Assembly: GCA_944383825.1 (NCBI GenBank)
Contig: CALWRA010000003.1
Coordinates: 102,353 to 166,352 of the forward strand
DNA from: an uncultured Acetatifactor sp.
GTDB lineage: Bacteria > Bacillota > Clostridia > Lachnospirales > Lachnospiraceae
Direction: 5' to 3'
DNA: 64,000 nucleotides
Part shown: one piece after another, positions 7,626-16,901 of the stretch
Layout of the letters: each line of letters starts with the position of its first letter
Numbering within the stretch: position 1 is the first letter of the stretch
Program-made: the position numbers and the translations under genes
The notes under the pieces: model-generated
Databases searched by the model: none
Seen by the model: the letters and a program-made list of their open reading frames with translations, nothing else
Told to the model about the DNA's origin: nothing

Positions 7626-8996
7626 GTGTGGTTGGCGGGGCTGGCTTTTCTGTGTTTATTTCTCCTGTCTGCCGTGAAGGACTTTGGGGGAAGTTCCGGA
7701 GATGGCCAGGATGCCAGGACAGATTCTACACTTGGAGAAGAGCTGCTTCGCAGCTTAGCAAGAGAAGCAGGCAATGCGTTATATAGACAGTTTGTCCCTG
7801 CTTTTTCCTTTGTCCAGGAGGAGACGGAAGCGTCGGGAATTCTGCAGAGTCAAATTGGTAGCCTGATGCCTCTTTACCGCTACGCAGAGAATTACGGCTA
7901 TACCGGGAACGGTCAGAGCGGCCTTTTGCGGGGAGAATCCATGTCGCTGGAGGATATTTTGATGCAGGAGAATGGGGGTGCGATTCCCGAAGAGACCGGG
8001 CAAGAGGAAGCAGGCGCGCCGGAAGGAGCCCATGCCGGGGCGGAAGGTGAAACAGGGAATATGGAAGAAAGCGCCGGAGGACAGGCAGGGGCTGGAGAAG
8101 AAGCGGAGCCCTACGAGGATGAAACGTCTTTGGATGAACTGCTGCGGGCGGAGAATGAAGCGGCTATTCAGGCGTCCCAGGCTTTGTCCGGGCAGGAGAA
8201 TGGAGCACAGTTCACGCCCCATACGCTGTTAAGCCCTATCGACCCTGTGACACTACAGGACTATGAAACACTGGTGCAGAATTATTACACCATTGACGCC
8301 AATACCATGGCGGGAAGCGACCAGCTGAACGCGCAAAAGCTGCTGGAAAAAGACATGACTCTTTCCAAGGATAGTCCGGGACCTCAAATATTGATATTTC
8401 ATACTCACTCCCAGGAAACCTTTGCGGATTCCGTGGAAGGGGATGAAAGCACCTCCATTGTAGGAGTGGGAGAAAGGCTGGCGGGGATACTTACGGAAGA
8501 GTACGGCTATCAAGTGCTGCATCATACCGGACAATATGATGTGGATACCCGGGACGATGCATATTCCAATGCCCTTCCGGCGATTGAGCAGGTGCTGAAG
8601 GAAAATCCCACTATACAGGTAGTTATTGACTTACATAGGGATCAGATGCCGGAGGAAACAAAGCTGGTTATGGATTTGGACGGCAGGCCCACAGCCCGGT
8701 TCATGTTTTTTAACGGACTGAGCAGAACAAAGAAGACAGGTAATATTTCTTATCTGTATAATGAAAATCAGGAGGATAATCTGGCGTTTTCTTTTCAGAT
8801 GCAGATGGCGGCAGCTCAATATTACCCGGGACTTACAAGAAAGATCTATCTGAAAGGCTATCGTTATAATATGCACTTAAGACCCCGGTACCTTCTGGTA
8901 GAGCTGGGTGCTCAGAATAATACCGTGGAAGAAGCCATGAATGCCTGTGACCCTCTGGCTCATATTCTTGACCTGGTGTTGAGCGGCTCTGTCTGA
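7626..8996 (+). CDS. spoIIP: Stage II sporulation protein P (cell-wall amidase)
   Basis: SpoIIP is an N-acetylmuramyl-L-alanine amidase/endopeptidase that works with SpoIID and SpoIIM during engulfment. An N-terminal membrane helix (WLAGLAFLCLFLLSAV) is followed by a long acidic Gly/Glu-rich linker (residues about 95-190). The catalytic domain has ILIFHTHSQE (His259, His261, Glu264), VVIDLHRD, and the closing LVELGAQNNTVEEA. The start is uncertain. GTG 7626 is the first standard start in frame but has no ribosome site nearby. The frame is open back to 7563, and KGRKNAASPAV just upstream looks like a genuine cytoplasmic N-terminus (see findings). The gene follows gpr after 89 bases. Confidence 0.92.
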   Translation: MWLAGLAFLCLFLLSAVKDFGGSSGDGQDARTDSTLGEELLRSLAREAGNALYRQFVPAFSFVQEETEASGILQSQIGSLMPLYRYAENYGYTGNGQSGLLRGESMSLEDILMQENGGAIPEETGQEEAGAPEGAHAGAEGETGNMEESAGGQAGAGEEAEPYEDETSLDELLRAENEAAIQASQALSGQENGAQFTPHTLLSPIDPVTLQDYETLVQNYYTIDANTMAGSDQLNAQKLLEKDMTLSKDSPGPQILIFHTHSQETFADSVEGDESTSIVGVGERLAGILTEEYGYQVLHHTGQYDVDTRDDAYSNALPAIEQVLKENPTIQVVIDLHRDQMPEETKLVMDLDGRPTARFMFFNGLSRTKKTGNISYLYNENQEDNLAFSFQMQMAAAQYYPGLTRKIYLKGYRYNMHLRPRYLLVELGAQNNTVEEAMNACDPLAHILDLVLSGSV

Positions 8997-9038
8997 TGGA
9001 GAAGGTGCGTCCGAGAGGCTTGCGCATCCGTGTTGGAC

Positions 9039-9067
9039 TGGACAATAAGGGCAAATTCTGATAAAAT
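9039..9067 (+). promoter_or_regulatory. Candidate promoter of lepA-hemW
   Basis: TGGACA (9039-9044), a 17-base spacer and TAAAAT (9062-9067) lie 34 bases before the lepA ATG. Each hexamer has one mismatch to the vegetative consensus. A separate vegetative promoter here makes sense because the upstream genes gpr and spoIIP are sporulation-specific. Confidence 0.5.
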
Positions 9068-9101
9068 CTAACTCAAATTGTACGGTTGGAGAGGAAAACG
9101 A

Positions 9102-10919
9102 ATGTCAGTAATAGATCAAAGTAAAATACGCAACTTTTGCATTGTTGCGCATATAGACCATGGCAAATCCACCCTGGCGGACAGAATTATAGAAAAAACG
9201 GGACTGCTCACCAGCAGGGAAATGCAGGCTCAGGTTCTGGACAACATGGATCTGGAGAGAGAAAGAGGAATTACCATCAAAGCACAAGCTGTTCGGACGG
9301 TTTACCGGGCGCAGGATGGAGAAGAATATATTTTTAATTTGATTGATACACCGGGGCATGTTGATTTTAATTATGAAGTCAGCCGATCACTGGCAGCCTG
9401 TGACGGCGCCATTCTTGTGGTGGATGCCGCCCAGGGTATTGAGGCTCAGACCCTTTCCAATGTTTATCTGGCGCTGGATCACAATCTGGATGTGTTTCCC
9501 GTCATCAACAAAATTGATCTTCCAAGCGCCGAGCCCCAGAGGGTGATTGAGGAGATCGAGGACGTCATCGGCATAGAGGCTCAGGACGCCCCGCTAATTT
9601 CCGCAAAAAACGGCACCGGAATCGACGAGGTTCTGGAACAGATTGTAGAGAAAATCCCGGCCCCCTCGGGAAGTCCTGATAATCCGCTTCAGGCGCTGAT
9701 TTTTGATTCTCTTTACGACCCCTATAAAGGCGTTATTATTTTCTGCCGTATTATGGAAGGAACTGTGAAAAAGGGGGTCAAAATCCGCATGATGGCCACA
9801 GGAGCCAGGGAGGAAGTGGTTGAAGTGGGGTATTTCGGCGCAGGACAGTTTATTCCCTGCGATGAGCTGAGCGCGGGTATGGTGGGCTATATCACCGCAT
9901 CCATTAAAAACGTTAAGGATACGGCCGTTGGAGATACGGTTACTGACGACAGCCGCCCCTGCGCACAGCCTCTTCCAGGTTATAAAAGGGTGCAGTCCAT
10001 GGTTTACTGCGGCATGTACCCCGCTGATGGCGCAAAATATCCCGATCTTCGGGATGCTCTGGAAAAGCTCAGGCTAAACGACGCGTCTCTGAATTATGAG
10101 CCGGAGACCTCGGCCGCGCTGGGATTTGGATTCCGCTGCGGATTCCTGGGGCTTCTGCATATGGAGGTCATTCAGGAGCGTCTGGAAAGAGAATATAACC
10201 TGGATCTGGTTACTACTGCCCCTGGCGTGGTCTACAGGGTTCATAAAACAAACGGCGAAATGATAGAGCTGACAAATCCTTCCAATCTGCCGGATCCATC
10301 AGAGATTGACTATATGGAAGAGCCTGTTGTCAGCGCGGAAATTATGGTGACCAGTGAATTTATCGGTTCTATTATGGAGCTGTGTCAGGAAAGAAGGGGA
10401 AGATACCTGGGTATGGAATACATTGAGGGAACCAGAGCGCTTTTGCGGTATGATCTGCCCTTGAATGAAATAATCTATGACTTTTTTGACGCCCTGAAAT
10501 CCCGTTCCCGGGGATATGCTTCTTTTGATTATGACATCAAGGGCTATGAGAGAGCTGATCTGGTAAAGCTGGATATTTTGATTAACCGCGAGGAAGTGGA
10601 CGCGCTCTCTTTTATCGTACATGCTGACTCTGCCTATGAAAGGGGCAGGAAGATGTGTGAAAGACTTAAGGATGAGATTCCCAGACATCTGTTTGAAATT
10701 CCCATTCAGGCGGCGGTAGGGGGCAAGATCATTGCAAGAGAGACGGTAAAGGCCATGAGAAAAGATGTGCTCGCCAAGTGCTACGGGGGGGACATTACCC
10801 GCAAGAAAAAACTGCTGGAGAAGCAGAAGGAGGGCAAGAAGCGCATGCGCCAGATCGGTAATGTGGAAATTCCCCAGAAGGCGTTTATGAGTGTGCTGAG
10901 ATTGGATGACAGAAAATAG
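9102..10919 (+). CDS. lepA: Elongation factor 4 (LepA back-translocase GTPase)
   Basis: EF4 is a ribosome-associated GTPase related to EF-G, implicated in translation under stress and in 30S biogenesis. The 605-residue product has the G-domain motifs AHIDHGKST (G1), RGIT (G2), DTPGH (G3) and NKID (G4), then domains II, III and V. The LepA-specific C-terminal domain is rich in basic residues ([19 protein letters not shown]). ATG 9102 is preferred over the ATG 24 bases upstream because GAGAGGAAAA precedes it and the product then starts [20 protein letters not shown]. It overlaps hemW by 14 bases. Confidence 0.97.
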   Translation: MSVIDQSKIRNFCIVAHIDHGKSTLADRIIEKTGLLTSREMQAQVLDNMDLERERGITIKAQAVRTVYRAQDGEEYIFNLIDTPGHVDFNYEVSRSLAACDGAILVVDAAQGIEAQTLSNVYLALDHNLDVFPVINKIDLPSAEPQRVIEEIEDVIGIEAQDAPLISAKNGTGIDEVLEQIVEKIPAPSGSPDNPLQALIFDSLYDPYKGVIIFCRIMEGTVKKGVKIRMMATGAREEVVEVGYFGAGQFIPCDELSAGMVGYITASIKNVKDTAVGDTVTDDSRPCAQPLPGYKRVQSMVYCGMYPADGAKYPDLRDALEKLRLNDASLNYEPETSAALGFGFRCGFLGLLHMEVIQERLEREYNLDLVTTAPGVVYRVHKTNGEMIELTNPSNLPDPSEIDYMEEPVVSAEIMVTSEFIGSIMELCQERRGRYLGMEYIEGTRALLRYDLPLNEIIYDFFDALKSRSRGYASFDYDIKGYERADLVKLDILINREEVDALSFIVHADSAYERGRKMCERLKDEIPRHLFEIPIQAAVGGKIIARETVKAMRKDVLAKCYGGDITRKKKLLEKQKEGKKRMRQIGNVEIPQKAFMSVLRLDDRK

Positions 10920-12069
10920 AGAGCTGCAGTTGTATTTCCATATTCCCTTCTGCGAAAGGAAATGTCTGTATTGTGATTTTCTCTCGGCCCCGGGTTCCGA
11001 GAAGGAAAAAGAAGCCTATATGGACGCCCTGCTTGAAGAGCTGGAGGGCAGAGCGGAGGATTTTTCCGACAGGACGGTAAGCGGCATTTTTTTTGGCGGA
11101 GGAACGCCATCCCTGGTGTCGGGAGAAAGAATAAAGGAGCTTATGGAAGCCGTGAGGCGTTGTTACAGGCTGTCTGGAAGCGCTGAAGTTACTATGGAGG
11201 TGAATCCGGGGACGGCGGATGGGGACAAGCTTTTATGCTACCGCAGCGCGGGCGTCAATAGGCTGAGCATAGGCCTGCAGTCCGCAAAGGACGAGGAGCT
11301 TGCGCTCCTTGGAAGAATACATGATTTTGATCAGTTTCTGGATGTGTGGGAGGCTGGACGAGAAGCCGGCTTTCAAAATATGAGCGTTGATATTATGAGC
11401 GCGCTGCCGGGGCAGACATTGGACTCCTTTACAGAGACCCTGTATAAGGTTCTGACGCTTGAAAAGCCTCCTGAACATATTTCGGTCTATAGTCTGATTG
11501 TGGAGGAGGGGACGGTCTTTGCACAGCTTTTTAAGGAAGGAAAGCTGATTCTCCCCGATGAGGACAGCGAGCGATTCATGTATGGGGAGACAAAACGCAT
11601 TCTTGAAGAGCATGGTTATCAAAGATATGAGATATCCAACTATGCAAAGCCTGGTTTTGCCTGTCGGCACAACTGCGGATACTGGATGAGAAAGGATTAT
11701 CTTGGATTTGGAATCGGTTCCGCATCTTTGATAGATAACGTACGGTTTCAGAATAGCAGAGATTTGAGGAAATTTCTGGAGGATCCCTTGTCCTGCCGGG
11801 AGGAGCTTCAAAGGTTGTCAAGGGAGGAGCGGATGGAGGAGTTCGTTTTCCTGGGGCTTCGCATGACGAGGGGGATCAGTCCCCTGCTTTTCCGGCGGGA
11901 ATTTGGAGTTTCTCTGGAGGAAATATATGGTGGGATTATAGAGAAAAATCAAAAGGATGGTCTTCTGTTTTACCGGATCGATCCCGATACAGAGGAAAAA
12001 ATGCTGGCGCTTACGGACAGGGGATTGGATTTAAGCAACTATTGTATGGCGCAGTTTTTGCTTTCATGA
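10906..12069 (+). CDS. hemW: Radical SAM heme-related protein HemW
   Basis: HemW is a radical S-adenosylmethionine protein, long annotated as oxygen-independent coproporphyrinogen oxidase. It is now regarded as a heme chaperone in several bacteria. The iron-sulfur motif [10 protein letters not shown] lies at residues 16-25, right after [13 protein letters not shown] and EVNPGT motifs follow, then RLSIGLQS and the [11 protein letters not shown] segment. The HemN-type C-terminal region begins near [11 protein letters not shown]. The 387-residue length is normal. ATG 10906 lies inside the end of lepA, so the two are translationally linked. In Bacillus hrcA comes next; here a sigma factor follows instead. 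Confidence 0.93.
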   Translation: MTENRELQLYFHIPFCERKCLYCDFLSAPGSEKEKEAYMDALLEELEGRAEDFSDRTVSGIFFGGGTPSLVSGERIKELMEAVRRCYRLSGSAEVTMEVNPGTADGDKLLCYRSAGVNRLSIGLQSAKDEELALLGRIHDFDQFLDVWEAGREAGFQNMSVDIMSALPGQTLDSFTETLYKVLTLEKPPEHISVYSLIVEEGTVFAQLFKEGKLILPDEDSERFMYGETKRILEEHGYQRYEISNYAKPGFACRHNCGYWMRKDYLGFGIGSASLIDNVRFQNSRDLRKFLEDPLSCREELQRLSREERMEEFVFLGLRMTRGISPLLFRREFGVSLEEIYGGIIEKNQKDGLLFYRIDPDTEEKMLALTDRGLDLSNYCMAQFLLS

Positions 12070-12128
12070 CAGGCACCCGGGACAAAATTTCTTCATAGAC
12101 TATTGTAAAGAGCAATCCAGGGGGTATT

Positions 12129-12761
12129 TTGAAAACTTTTCAAAAACCTTTAACCTCAGGAGAAGAAGCCGAGTATATCCGGCTGCTGCAGGAAGGCGCC
12201 CCCGAAGAGGCCAGACGGGCCAAGGAGATTCTCATAGAGCGCAATCTGCGGCTTGTAGCTCACATTGCCAAGAAATATCAGAATGTAGATGAAGATATGG
12301 AGGACTTAATTTCCATTGGCTGTATAGGCCTGATCAAGGCCATAGACACCTTCGACTCCGGCAAAGGGAGGCTGGCCACCTATGCCTGCCGCTGCATCGA
12401 CAATGAGCTTCTGATGCTTCTGCGCAGCAAAAAGAAAACTTCTCGGGAGGTCTCTTTGTTTGAACCCATAGGACAGGATAAGGAAGGCAACGAAATACAC
12501 CTGGTAGACGTTATAGAACAGCAGCAGCCGGATATTGTTGATCATATGGAATTTCACACCAATATCAAAAGGCTTTTTGCACTCATGGAGGAGTGGCTTA
12601 CGAAAAGAGAAAAGGAAATTCTGATTATGCGGTACGGGTTGGATGGGAAACCAGAGGCTACTCAGAATGAGATTGGTTCAAAGCTCGGAATTTCCCGAAG
12701 CTATGTGTCAAGAATTGAAAAAAAGGCCCTGCAGAAATTACGGGATAAATTTGAATTTTAA
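12129..12761 (+). CDS. sigK: Late sporulation sigma factor, sigma-K type, without pro-sequence
   Basis: A 210-residue sigma-70 family protein. Region 2 is clear (RNLRLVAHIAKKYQ, EDLISIGCIGLIKAIDTF, LATYACRCIDNELLM). The sporulation-sigma linker follows (EVSLFEPIGQDKEGNEIHLVDVIE). Region 4 has an HTH (TQNEIGSKLGISRSYVSRIEKKAL). This matches SigK best and SigE second best. TTG 12129 follows a GGGGG ribosome site. An in-frame stop at 12096-12098 rules out a longer version, so the hydrophobic pro-sequence of Bacillus pro-sigma-K is absent, as known in Clostridioides difficile. The gene is intact, with no skin-type interruption. It should direct mother-cell coat and late spore genes. Confidence 0.85.
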   Translation: MKTFQKPLTSGEEAEYIRLLQEGAPEEARRAKEILIERNLRLVAHIAKKYQNVDEDMEDLISIGCIGLIKAIDTFDSGKGRLATYACRCIDNELLMLLRSKKKTSREVSLFEPIGQDKEGNEIHLVDVIEQQQPDIVDHMEFHTNIKRLFALMEEWLTKREKEILIMRYGLDGKPEATQNEIGSKLGISRSYVSRIEKKALQKLRDKFEF

Positions 12762-12773
12762 ACAACCCCGCCC

Positions 12774-12802
12774 TTGCCAATCTCTTTCCGCCGGGGTATA
12801 AT
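12774..12802 (+). promoter_or_regulatory. Sigma-A promoter of the pilT-like gene
   Basis: TTGCCA (12774-12779), a 17-base spacer and a perfect TATAAT (12797-12802) lie just after the sigK stop. The predicted transcript start near 12809 leaves a leader of about 95 bases before ATG 12904. This separates the pilT-like gene from sporulation control of the upstream sigma factor. Confidence 0.72.
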
Positions 12803-12812
12803 AAGGCATACA

Positions 12813-12877
12813 CCCGTCAAGACGGGAAAAGTACCGTACTGATTAAGGCTTGATTGACGCGGCAGTGTCCGCTTAAT
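12813..12877 (+). promoter_or_regulatory. Structured 5' leader of the pilT-like gene
   Basis: Two helices can form in the leader: CCCGT/ACGGG (12813-12817 with 12822-12826), and a longer element, ATTAA (12842-12846) with TTAAT (12873-12877) closing over GCGG/CCGC (12859-12862 with 12869-12872), with a 12-base one-sided bulge between them. I cannot match it to the cyclic-di-GMP riboswitch consensus that I know for clostridial pilus genes. It is only a candidate regulatory leader. Confidence 0.3.
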
Positions 12878-12903
12878 ATACCGAAAGAATGGGAGAAAGC
12901 AAA

Positions 12904-13863
12904 ATGTCTGTAATAGAAGCAATTCTGAAAACAGCAGGAGAAGCCGGAGCCAGCGATGTACATCTGACTGTGGGCATTCCCCCTAAAATGAGAGTGAACG
13001 GAAGCTTGATTACTATGGATTATCCTAAAATGCTGCCGGCAGATACGCTGGATGTGCTGGTAAATATTATGACACAGTCTCAAAGAGAGCGCTTTGAGGA
13101 ATGGGGAGAGTGCGATCTGTCCCTTTCGATTCCCGGATGCGGACGTTATCGTGTAAATGCTTATAAGCAGCGGGGTTCCGCGGCTTTGGCCATTCGCCTG
13201 GTGGGGATGAAGGTTCCCACGCTCAGCGACCTGGGAACGCCGGATTCTGTTTTAGAGCTTTGCCTGAAAGAGAGAGGAATGATTCTGGTCACAGGCCCGG
13301 CAGGCAGCGGTAAGTCTACTACATTGGCAGCCATGGTGGATCAGATCAACAGCAGGCGCAAAGCCCATATCATTACTCTGGAGAATCCCATTGAATATTT
13401 GCATCAGCATAAGCTGTCCATAGTGAATCAGCGGGAGATCGGAACAGATTCCGGTGATTATGCCAATGCTCTGCGTGCCGCCCTGCGACAGGATCCGGAT
13501 GTGATTCTGATTGGGGAGCTGCAGGATGCGGAAGCCATTCATCTGGCGGTCAATGCTGCTGAAACGGGACATCTGGTTTTGGCTGCCCTGCATACGGTAG
13601 AGGCTGCCGGAGCGGTGGATTGGCTGACGGAAGCCTTTCCCTCCAACAAGCAGCAGCAAATCCGAGCGCGTCTGGCGAACGCTCTTGAGGCAGTGATTTC
13701 ACAGCAGCTTCTTCCGGCGCCGGAGGGAAACGGAAGAAAGGCGACTTTCAAGGTTTTTCATGTAGATACCGCAGCCCGGGAGCTGATAAGAGAAGGGAGG
13801 CTTTCCCGGCTGGCAGACATTATGGAAGCAGAATCCGAGAGCTGTGAGAAGCTTATGGATTAG
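12904..13863 (+). CDS. pilT: PilT-like type IV pilus retraction ATPase
   Basis: PilT ATPases drive disassembly of type IV pili and twitching motility. The 319-residue protein has the N-terminal PAS-like domain with SDVHLTVGIPPKMRVNG, then the RecA-like domain. Walker A is GPAGSGKST (131-139). The Asp-box region is IITLENPIEY, Walker B is DPDVILIGELQD, and the His box is HLVLAALHT. Walker B has QD where most PilT proteins have RD. ATG 12904 follows GGGAGAAAG. No other pilus gene (pilB, pilC, pilin or prepilin peptidase) is in the window, so the gene is isolated here. It could instead be a PilT homologue with a different, ATPase-only role. Confidence 0.85.
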   Translation: MSVIEAILKTAGEAGASDVHLTVGIPPKMRVNGSLITMDYPKMLPADTLDVLVNIMTQSQRERFEEWGECDLSLSIPGCGRYRVNAYKQRGSAALAIRLVGMKVPTLSDLGTPDSVLELCLKERGMILVTGPAGSGKSTTLAAMVDQINSRRKAHIITLENPIEYLHQHKLSIVNQREIGTDSGDYANALRAALRQDPDVILIGELQDAEAIHLAVNAAETGHLVLAALHTVEAAGAVDWLTEAFPSNKQQQIRARLANALEAVISQQLLPAPEGNGRKATFKVFHVDTAARELIREGRLSRLADIMEAESESCEKLMD

Positions 13864-13878
13864 AATTCTGTGATACTG

Positions 13879-13899
13879 GGGTCAAAGAGAATTTGGCCC
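13879..13899 (+). terminator. Hairpin after the pilT-like gene
   Basis: GGGTCAAA (13879-13886) pairs with TTTGGCCC (13892-13899) with one G-T pair and a 5-base loop. It is 15 bases after the stop. The tail TGGCATCCTTTTCTTT is only moderately T-rich. It is a probable terminator separating pilT from the yifB-dprA pair. I saw no convincing promoter between here and yifB, only an AT-rich stretch. Confidence 0.5.
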
Positions 13900-13989
13900 T
13901 GGCATCCTTTTCTTTCAATTTCTTAATTATCTAATATCTTTTTTACATTTCAAATTTTCAGTTCAGGACATTTCCAAAGGAGGAACGAA

Positions 13990-15549
13990 ATGTACAGTAT
14001 GATCCATACCGGCGCTCTATGCGGAGTGAAGGCTTACCCTGTATGCGTGGAAGTGGATATTGCATCCGGTCTGCCAGGATTTTCTATGGTGGGCTCTCTG
14101 GGCAGCCAGGTAAGAGAGTCCAGGGAGAGGGTGACGGTGGCACTGAAAAATGTAGGGCTGCGGCTGCCTCCCAGCCACATTACGGTAAATCTTTCTCCCG
14201 GGGACGTGAGAAAGGAAGGAACCGCTTTTGACCTTCCCATAGCGGCGGGAATATTGGAGTCCATGAAATACTTTTCCGGTGAAAAGGTTGCGCATACTCT
14301 TTTTCTGGGAGAAATAGGATTAAACGGGGAGATAAAGAGCGTAAGGGGAGTGCTTCCCATTGTCAGAGAGGCTGTCCGATGGGGCATGAAAGAGTGCATT
14401 GTTCCGGCGCAAAACGCTATGGAAGGAGCGGTGATCTCAGGTATTGTAGTCAGAGGAATCAGTCATATCCGCCAGCTGCTGGATTTTCTTGGAGGGGCAA
14501 AAGGCAGTGAAGAGAGGGAGAGGATACTGCCCGAAATATCTGTGGACGCCGGGGAGCTGTTCAGGACTTCCCAAAAAGGTTCTGGGGAGGATTTTTCTGA
14601 GGTGACGGGACAGGCTATGGCGAAACGAGCAGCTGAGATTTCGGCGGCAGGCTTTCATAATCTCTTGCTTTCAGGTCCTCCGGGAGCGGGAAAATCCATG
14701 ATTGCCAGGCGCATTCCGGGAATTCTGCCACCTCTTACGCCGGAAGAAAGCCTGGAGGTGACTTCCGTTGCCAGTGTGGCGGGGACGCTCAGGGAGGGGA
14801 GAGCGCTTGTTACGGAAAGGCCCTTTCAAAGCCCGCATCACACGGTTTCCCTGGCGGCTTTGCTGGGAGGAAGTTTTCACCCCAGGCCGGGAATGATTTC
14901 TTTGGCGCACAGAGGCGTTCTCTTTTTGGACGAGCTTCCTGAGTTTTCCAGAACTGTGCTGGACGGCCTGCGTCAGCCTTTGGAGGAACGCAGAATTTGT
15001 CTGTCCAAAGCCGGGGGAGCGGTGGTGTATCCCAGTAATTTTATGCTGGTGTGCGCCATGAACCCATGTCCCTGCGGTTACTATCCTGATCAAAACCGCT
15101 GCAGATGCACTCAGACACAGGTAAGACAGTATCAGGCCGGAATTTCAGGCCCTGTTCTGGACCGCATAGATTTATGTGTAGAGCTTGAGCAGGTGGATTT
15201 AAAAGGGCTGCGGGAGCGGAGAGAGGCAGAGAGCAGCGCCATGATCAGAGCAAGAGTGACCAATGCAAGAAAGCGCCAGGAGCAACGTTTTTTGGGGAGC
15301 GAAAGCAGATTTAACAGCGACATACGGGCCTCCGAAATAGAAAAATACTGTCATTTAGGGAGGGGAGAAAGAAGGCTTATGGAGGAGCTTTACGAAGAGC
15401 TGAAACTCAGTGTGAGAGCGTATCATAGGATTCTGAGGGTGGCGAGGACCATTGCGGATTTGGCAGGGGAGGAACAAATTCAAAGGCAACATCTTCTGGA
15501 GGCGTCCATGTACCGACCCTCTCAGGAGTATTGGAAAGGAACTTTATGA
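13990..15549 (+). CDS. YifB/ComM-family AAA+ ATPase (Mg-chelatase-like)
   Basis: ComM in naturally competent bacteria is a hexameric helicase that promotes branch migration during DNA uptake. YifB proteins elsewhere are annotated as Mg-chelatase-like. The 519-residue product has the N-terminal Lon-protease-like fold (GLPGFSMVGSLGSQVRESRER, HITVNLSPGDVRKEG). A Walker A follows (LLSGPPGAGKSM), then Walker B LFLDELPEF, the CAMNPCPCGYYPD segment with clustered Cys, and the C-terminal MgC domain (RGERRLMEELYEE). AAAGGAGG precedes ATG 13990. It overlaps dprA in an ATGA junction; the yifB-dprA pairing supports a role in handling incoming single-stranded DNA. Confidence 0.92.
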   Translation: MYSMIHTGALCGVKAYPVCVEVDIASGLPGFSMVGSLGSQVRESRERVTVALKNVGLRLPPSHITVNLSPGDVRKEGTAFDLPIAAGILESMKYFSGEKVAHTLFLGEIGLNGEIKSVRGVLPIVREAVRWGMKECIVPAQNAMEGAVISGIVVRGISHIRQLLDFLGGAKGSEERERILPEISVDAGELFRTSQKGSGEDFSEVTGQAMAKRAAEISAAGFHNLLLSGPPGAGKSMIARRIPGILPPLTPEESLEVTSVASVAGTLREGRALVTERPFQSPHHTVSLAALLGGSFHPRPGMISLAHRGVLFLDELPEFSRTVLDGLRQPLEERRICLSKAGGAVVYPSNFMLVCAMNPCPCGYYPDQNRCRCTQTQVRQYQAGISGPVLDRIDLCVELEQVDLKGLRERREAESSAMIRARVTNARKRQEQRFLGSESRFNSDIRASEIEKYCHLGRGERRLMEELYEELKLSVRAYHRILRVARTIADLAGEEQIQRQHLLEASMYRPSQEYWKGTL

Positions 15550-16736
15550 GAGAAAAACGGCATAAGGAAGGGAATATCGAAAAGAAGGAATTTATGCTGT
15601 GGCTTTGCAGTTTGCCCGGTATCGGGAATGTGAGAGGCGGACGGCTCCTAAAGCTGTGTGAGGGCAGCGCGGAAAGACTGTATCATGCTCCAAAGGCACT
15701 TTGGAGAGAGGTGGTTTCGGAAAGTCTGTATGAAAACGTAAGGCGTTTTACGGATCGTTGGAGACTTTGGGAAGAGTATGTACGGCTGGAGGAGAAAGGT
15801 ATAGGATTTATACATATTTTTGAGGAGACGTATCCGGACAAGCTCAGGGAGATTCCGGACGCACCACTGGGGTTATTTTATCGGGGGAGGCTGCCGGAAA
15901 AAAAAGAGGCGTCAGTGGCGGTGGTAGGAGCCAGGGACTGTTCGGAATACGGTAGATATGTGGCAAGGGAGCTGGGGGAATTTCTGGGCAGACGGGGAAT
16001 CGGTGTAGTCAGCGGAATGGCCAGAGGGATTGACGGAATCAGCCAGCAGGCGGCCTTGGATTCGGGAGGCCGTTCATACGGAGTGCTGGGCTGTGGTGTG
16101 GATATCTGTTATCCGGCAGCTAATAGGGGGCTGTATGAACGGCTTTTGGAGCAGGGAGGCATTCTCTCGGCTTATCCCCCAGGAACAGAGCCGAAGCCTG
16201 GGAATTTTCCTCCCCGCAACAGAATTGTAAGCGGAATGGCGGATGCGCTGGTGGTAATAGAGGCCAGGGAAAGGAGCGGCACGCTGATTACCGTAGATAT
16301 GGCTTTGGAGCAGGGGCGGGAGGTGTTTGTGGTGCCAGGCAGGATTACGGACAAGCTAAGCGATGGATGCAACGGACTTTTGAGGCAGGGCGCCAGAATC
16401 TTCTTGTCTCCCGGAGACTTTCTGGAAGAAATGTTTCCGGGAGCCCATACGGAGCCTTTTACGTATCAGGAAACCACTCGGGGGGAGGTAGGAAGCGGAA
16501 ATCCCCGGACGGATATAACAATACCTGATTCAAGGGAGAGGGAAGCGTTGGAGCCTCAGCTACGGCAGGTATATGAGGCGTTGGATTTTACGCCCAGAAC
16601 GTTGGAACAGATCCGTGACAGGCTTTCCTTTTCCTGTAGTGTGGGAAGCCTGGGGGCAATGCTGATTACTCTTTGCGTGAAAAGGCTTGCTCTTCAGGTA
16701 AGCCCAGGATGCTTCTGTGTTTCAGGTAAGTGTTGA
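15546..16736 (+). CDS. dprA: DNA processing protein DprA (Smf)
   Basis: DprA loads RecA on single-stranded DNA taken up during transformation, and is also widespread in non-competent bacteria. The 396-residue product has an N-terminal SAM/HhH-like part (LCSLPGIGNVRGGRLL). The Rossmann-like core follows (VAVVGARDCSEYG, VVSGMARGIDG, GVLGCGVDICYP, FPPRNRIVSGM, SGTLITVDMALEQGREVF). A C-terminal winged-helix segment completes it (LEQIRDRLSFSCSVGSLGAML). ATG 15546 is chosen because AAAGGA is 6 bases upstream and the ATGA overlap with yifB is typical. A TTG at 15531 is possible but unsupported. In many Firmicutes topA follows directly; here ispG, polC and a tRNA lie between. Confidence 0.93.
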   Translation: MREKRHKEGNIEKKEFMLWLCSLPGIGNVRGGRLLKLCEGSAERLYHAPKALWREVVSESLYENVRRFTDRWRLWEEYVRLEEKGIGFIHIFEETYPDKLREIPDAPLGLFYRGRLPEKKEASVAVVGARDCSEYGRYVARELGEFLGRRGIGVVSGMARGIDGISQQAALDSGGRSYGVLGCGVDICYPAANRGLYERLLEQGGILSAYPPGTEPKPGNFPPRNRIVSGMADALVVIEARERSGTLITVDMALEQGREVFVVPGRITDKLSDGCNGLLRQGARIFLSPGDFLEEMFPGAHTEPFTYQETTRGEVGSGNPRTDITIPDSREREALEPQLRQVYEALDFTPRTLEQIRDRLSFSCSVGSLGAMLITLCVKRLALQVSPGCFCVSGKC

Positions 16737-16806
16737 AGGGCAAAGGCGGGGGCTGGGGAATGAAGAGTGAGGATGAAATTATTTTCAAAATTCATCAGGT
16801 TGTTTC

Positions 16807-16835
16807 TTTACATCCCCTCCTGCCTGACATATAAT
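16807..16835 (+). promoter_or_regulatory. Sigma-A promoter of ispG-polC
   Basis: TTTACA (16807-16812), a 17-base spacer and a perfect TATAAT (16830-16835) lie 66 bases before the ispG ATG. This gives the ispG-polC pair its own transcription start after dprA. Confidence 0.7.
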
Positions 16836-16901
16836 CTAAAAAGGGACATCACGGCAGGTGTTCTTTTTTTCGCTCTGATCATGAAAAGAAAAGGAGAAGC
16901 T

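Noticed and set aside
12809..12903. Cyclic-di-GMP riboswitch in the pilT leader
   Set aside because: I could not find the conserved GEMM-I blocks nor a convincing class II pattern. It is kept only as an unnamed structured leader.
16767..16901. Longer IspG with a 45-residue hydrophobic N-terminus
   Set aside because: The extension would be encoded across the TTTACA-17-TATAAT promoter and IspG is cytoplasmic; ATG 16902 has a proper ribosome site.
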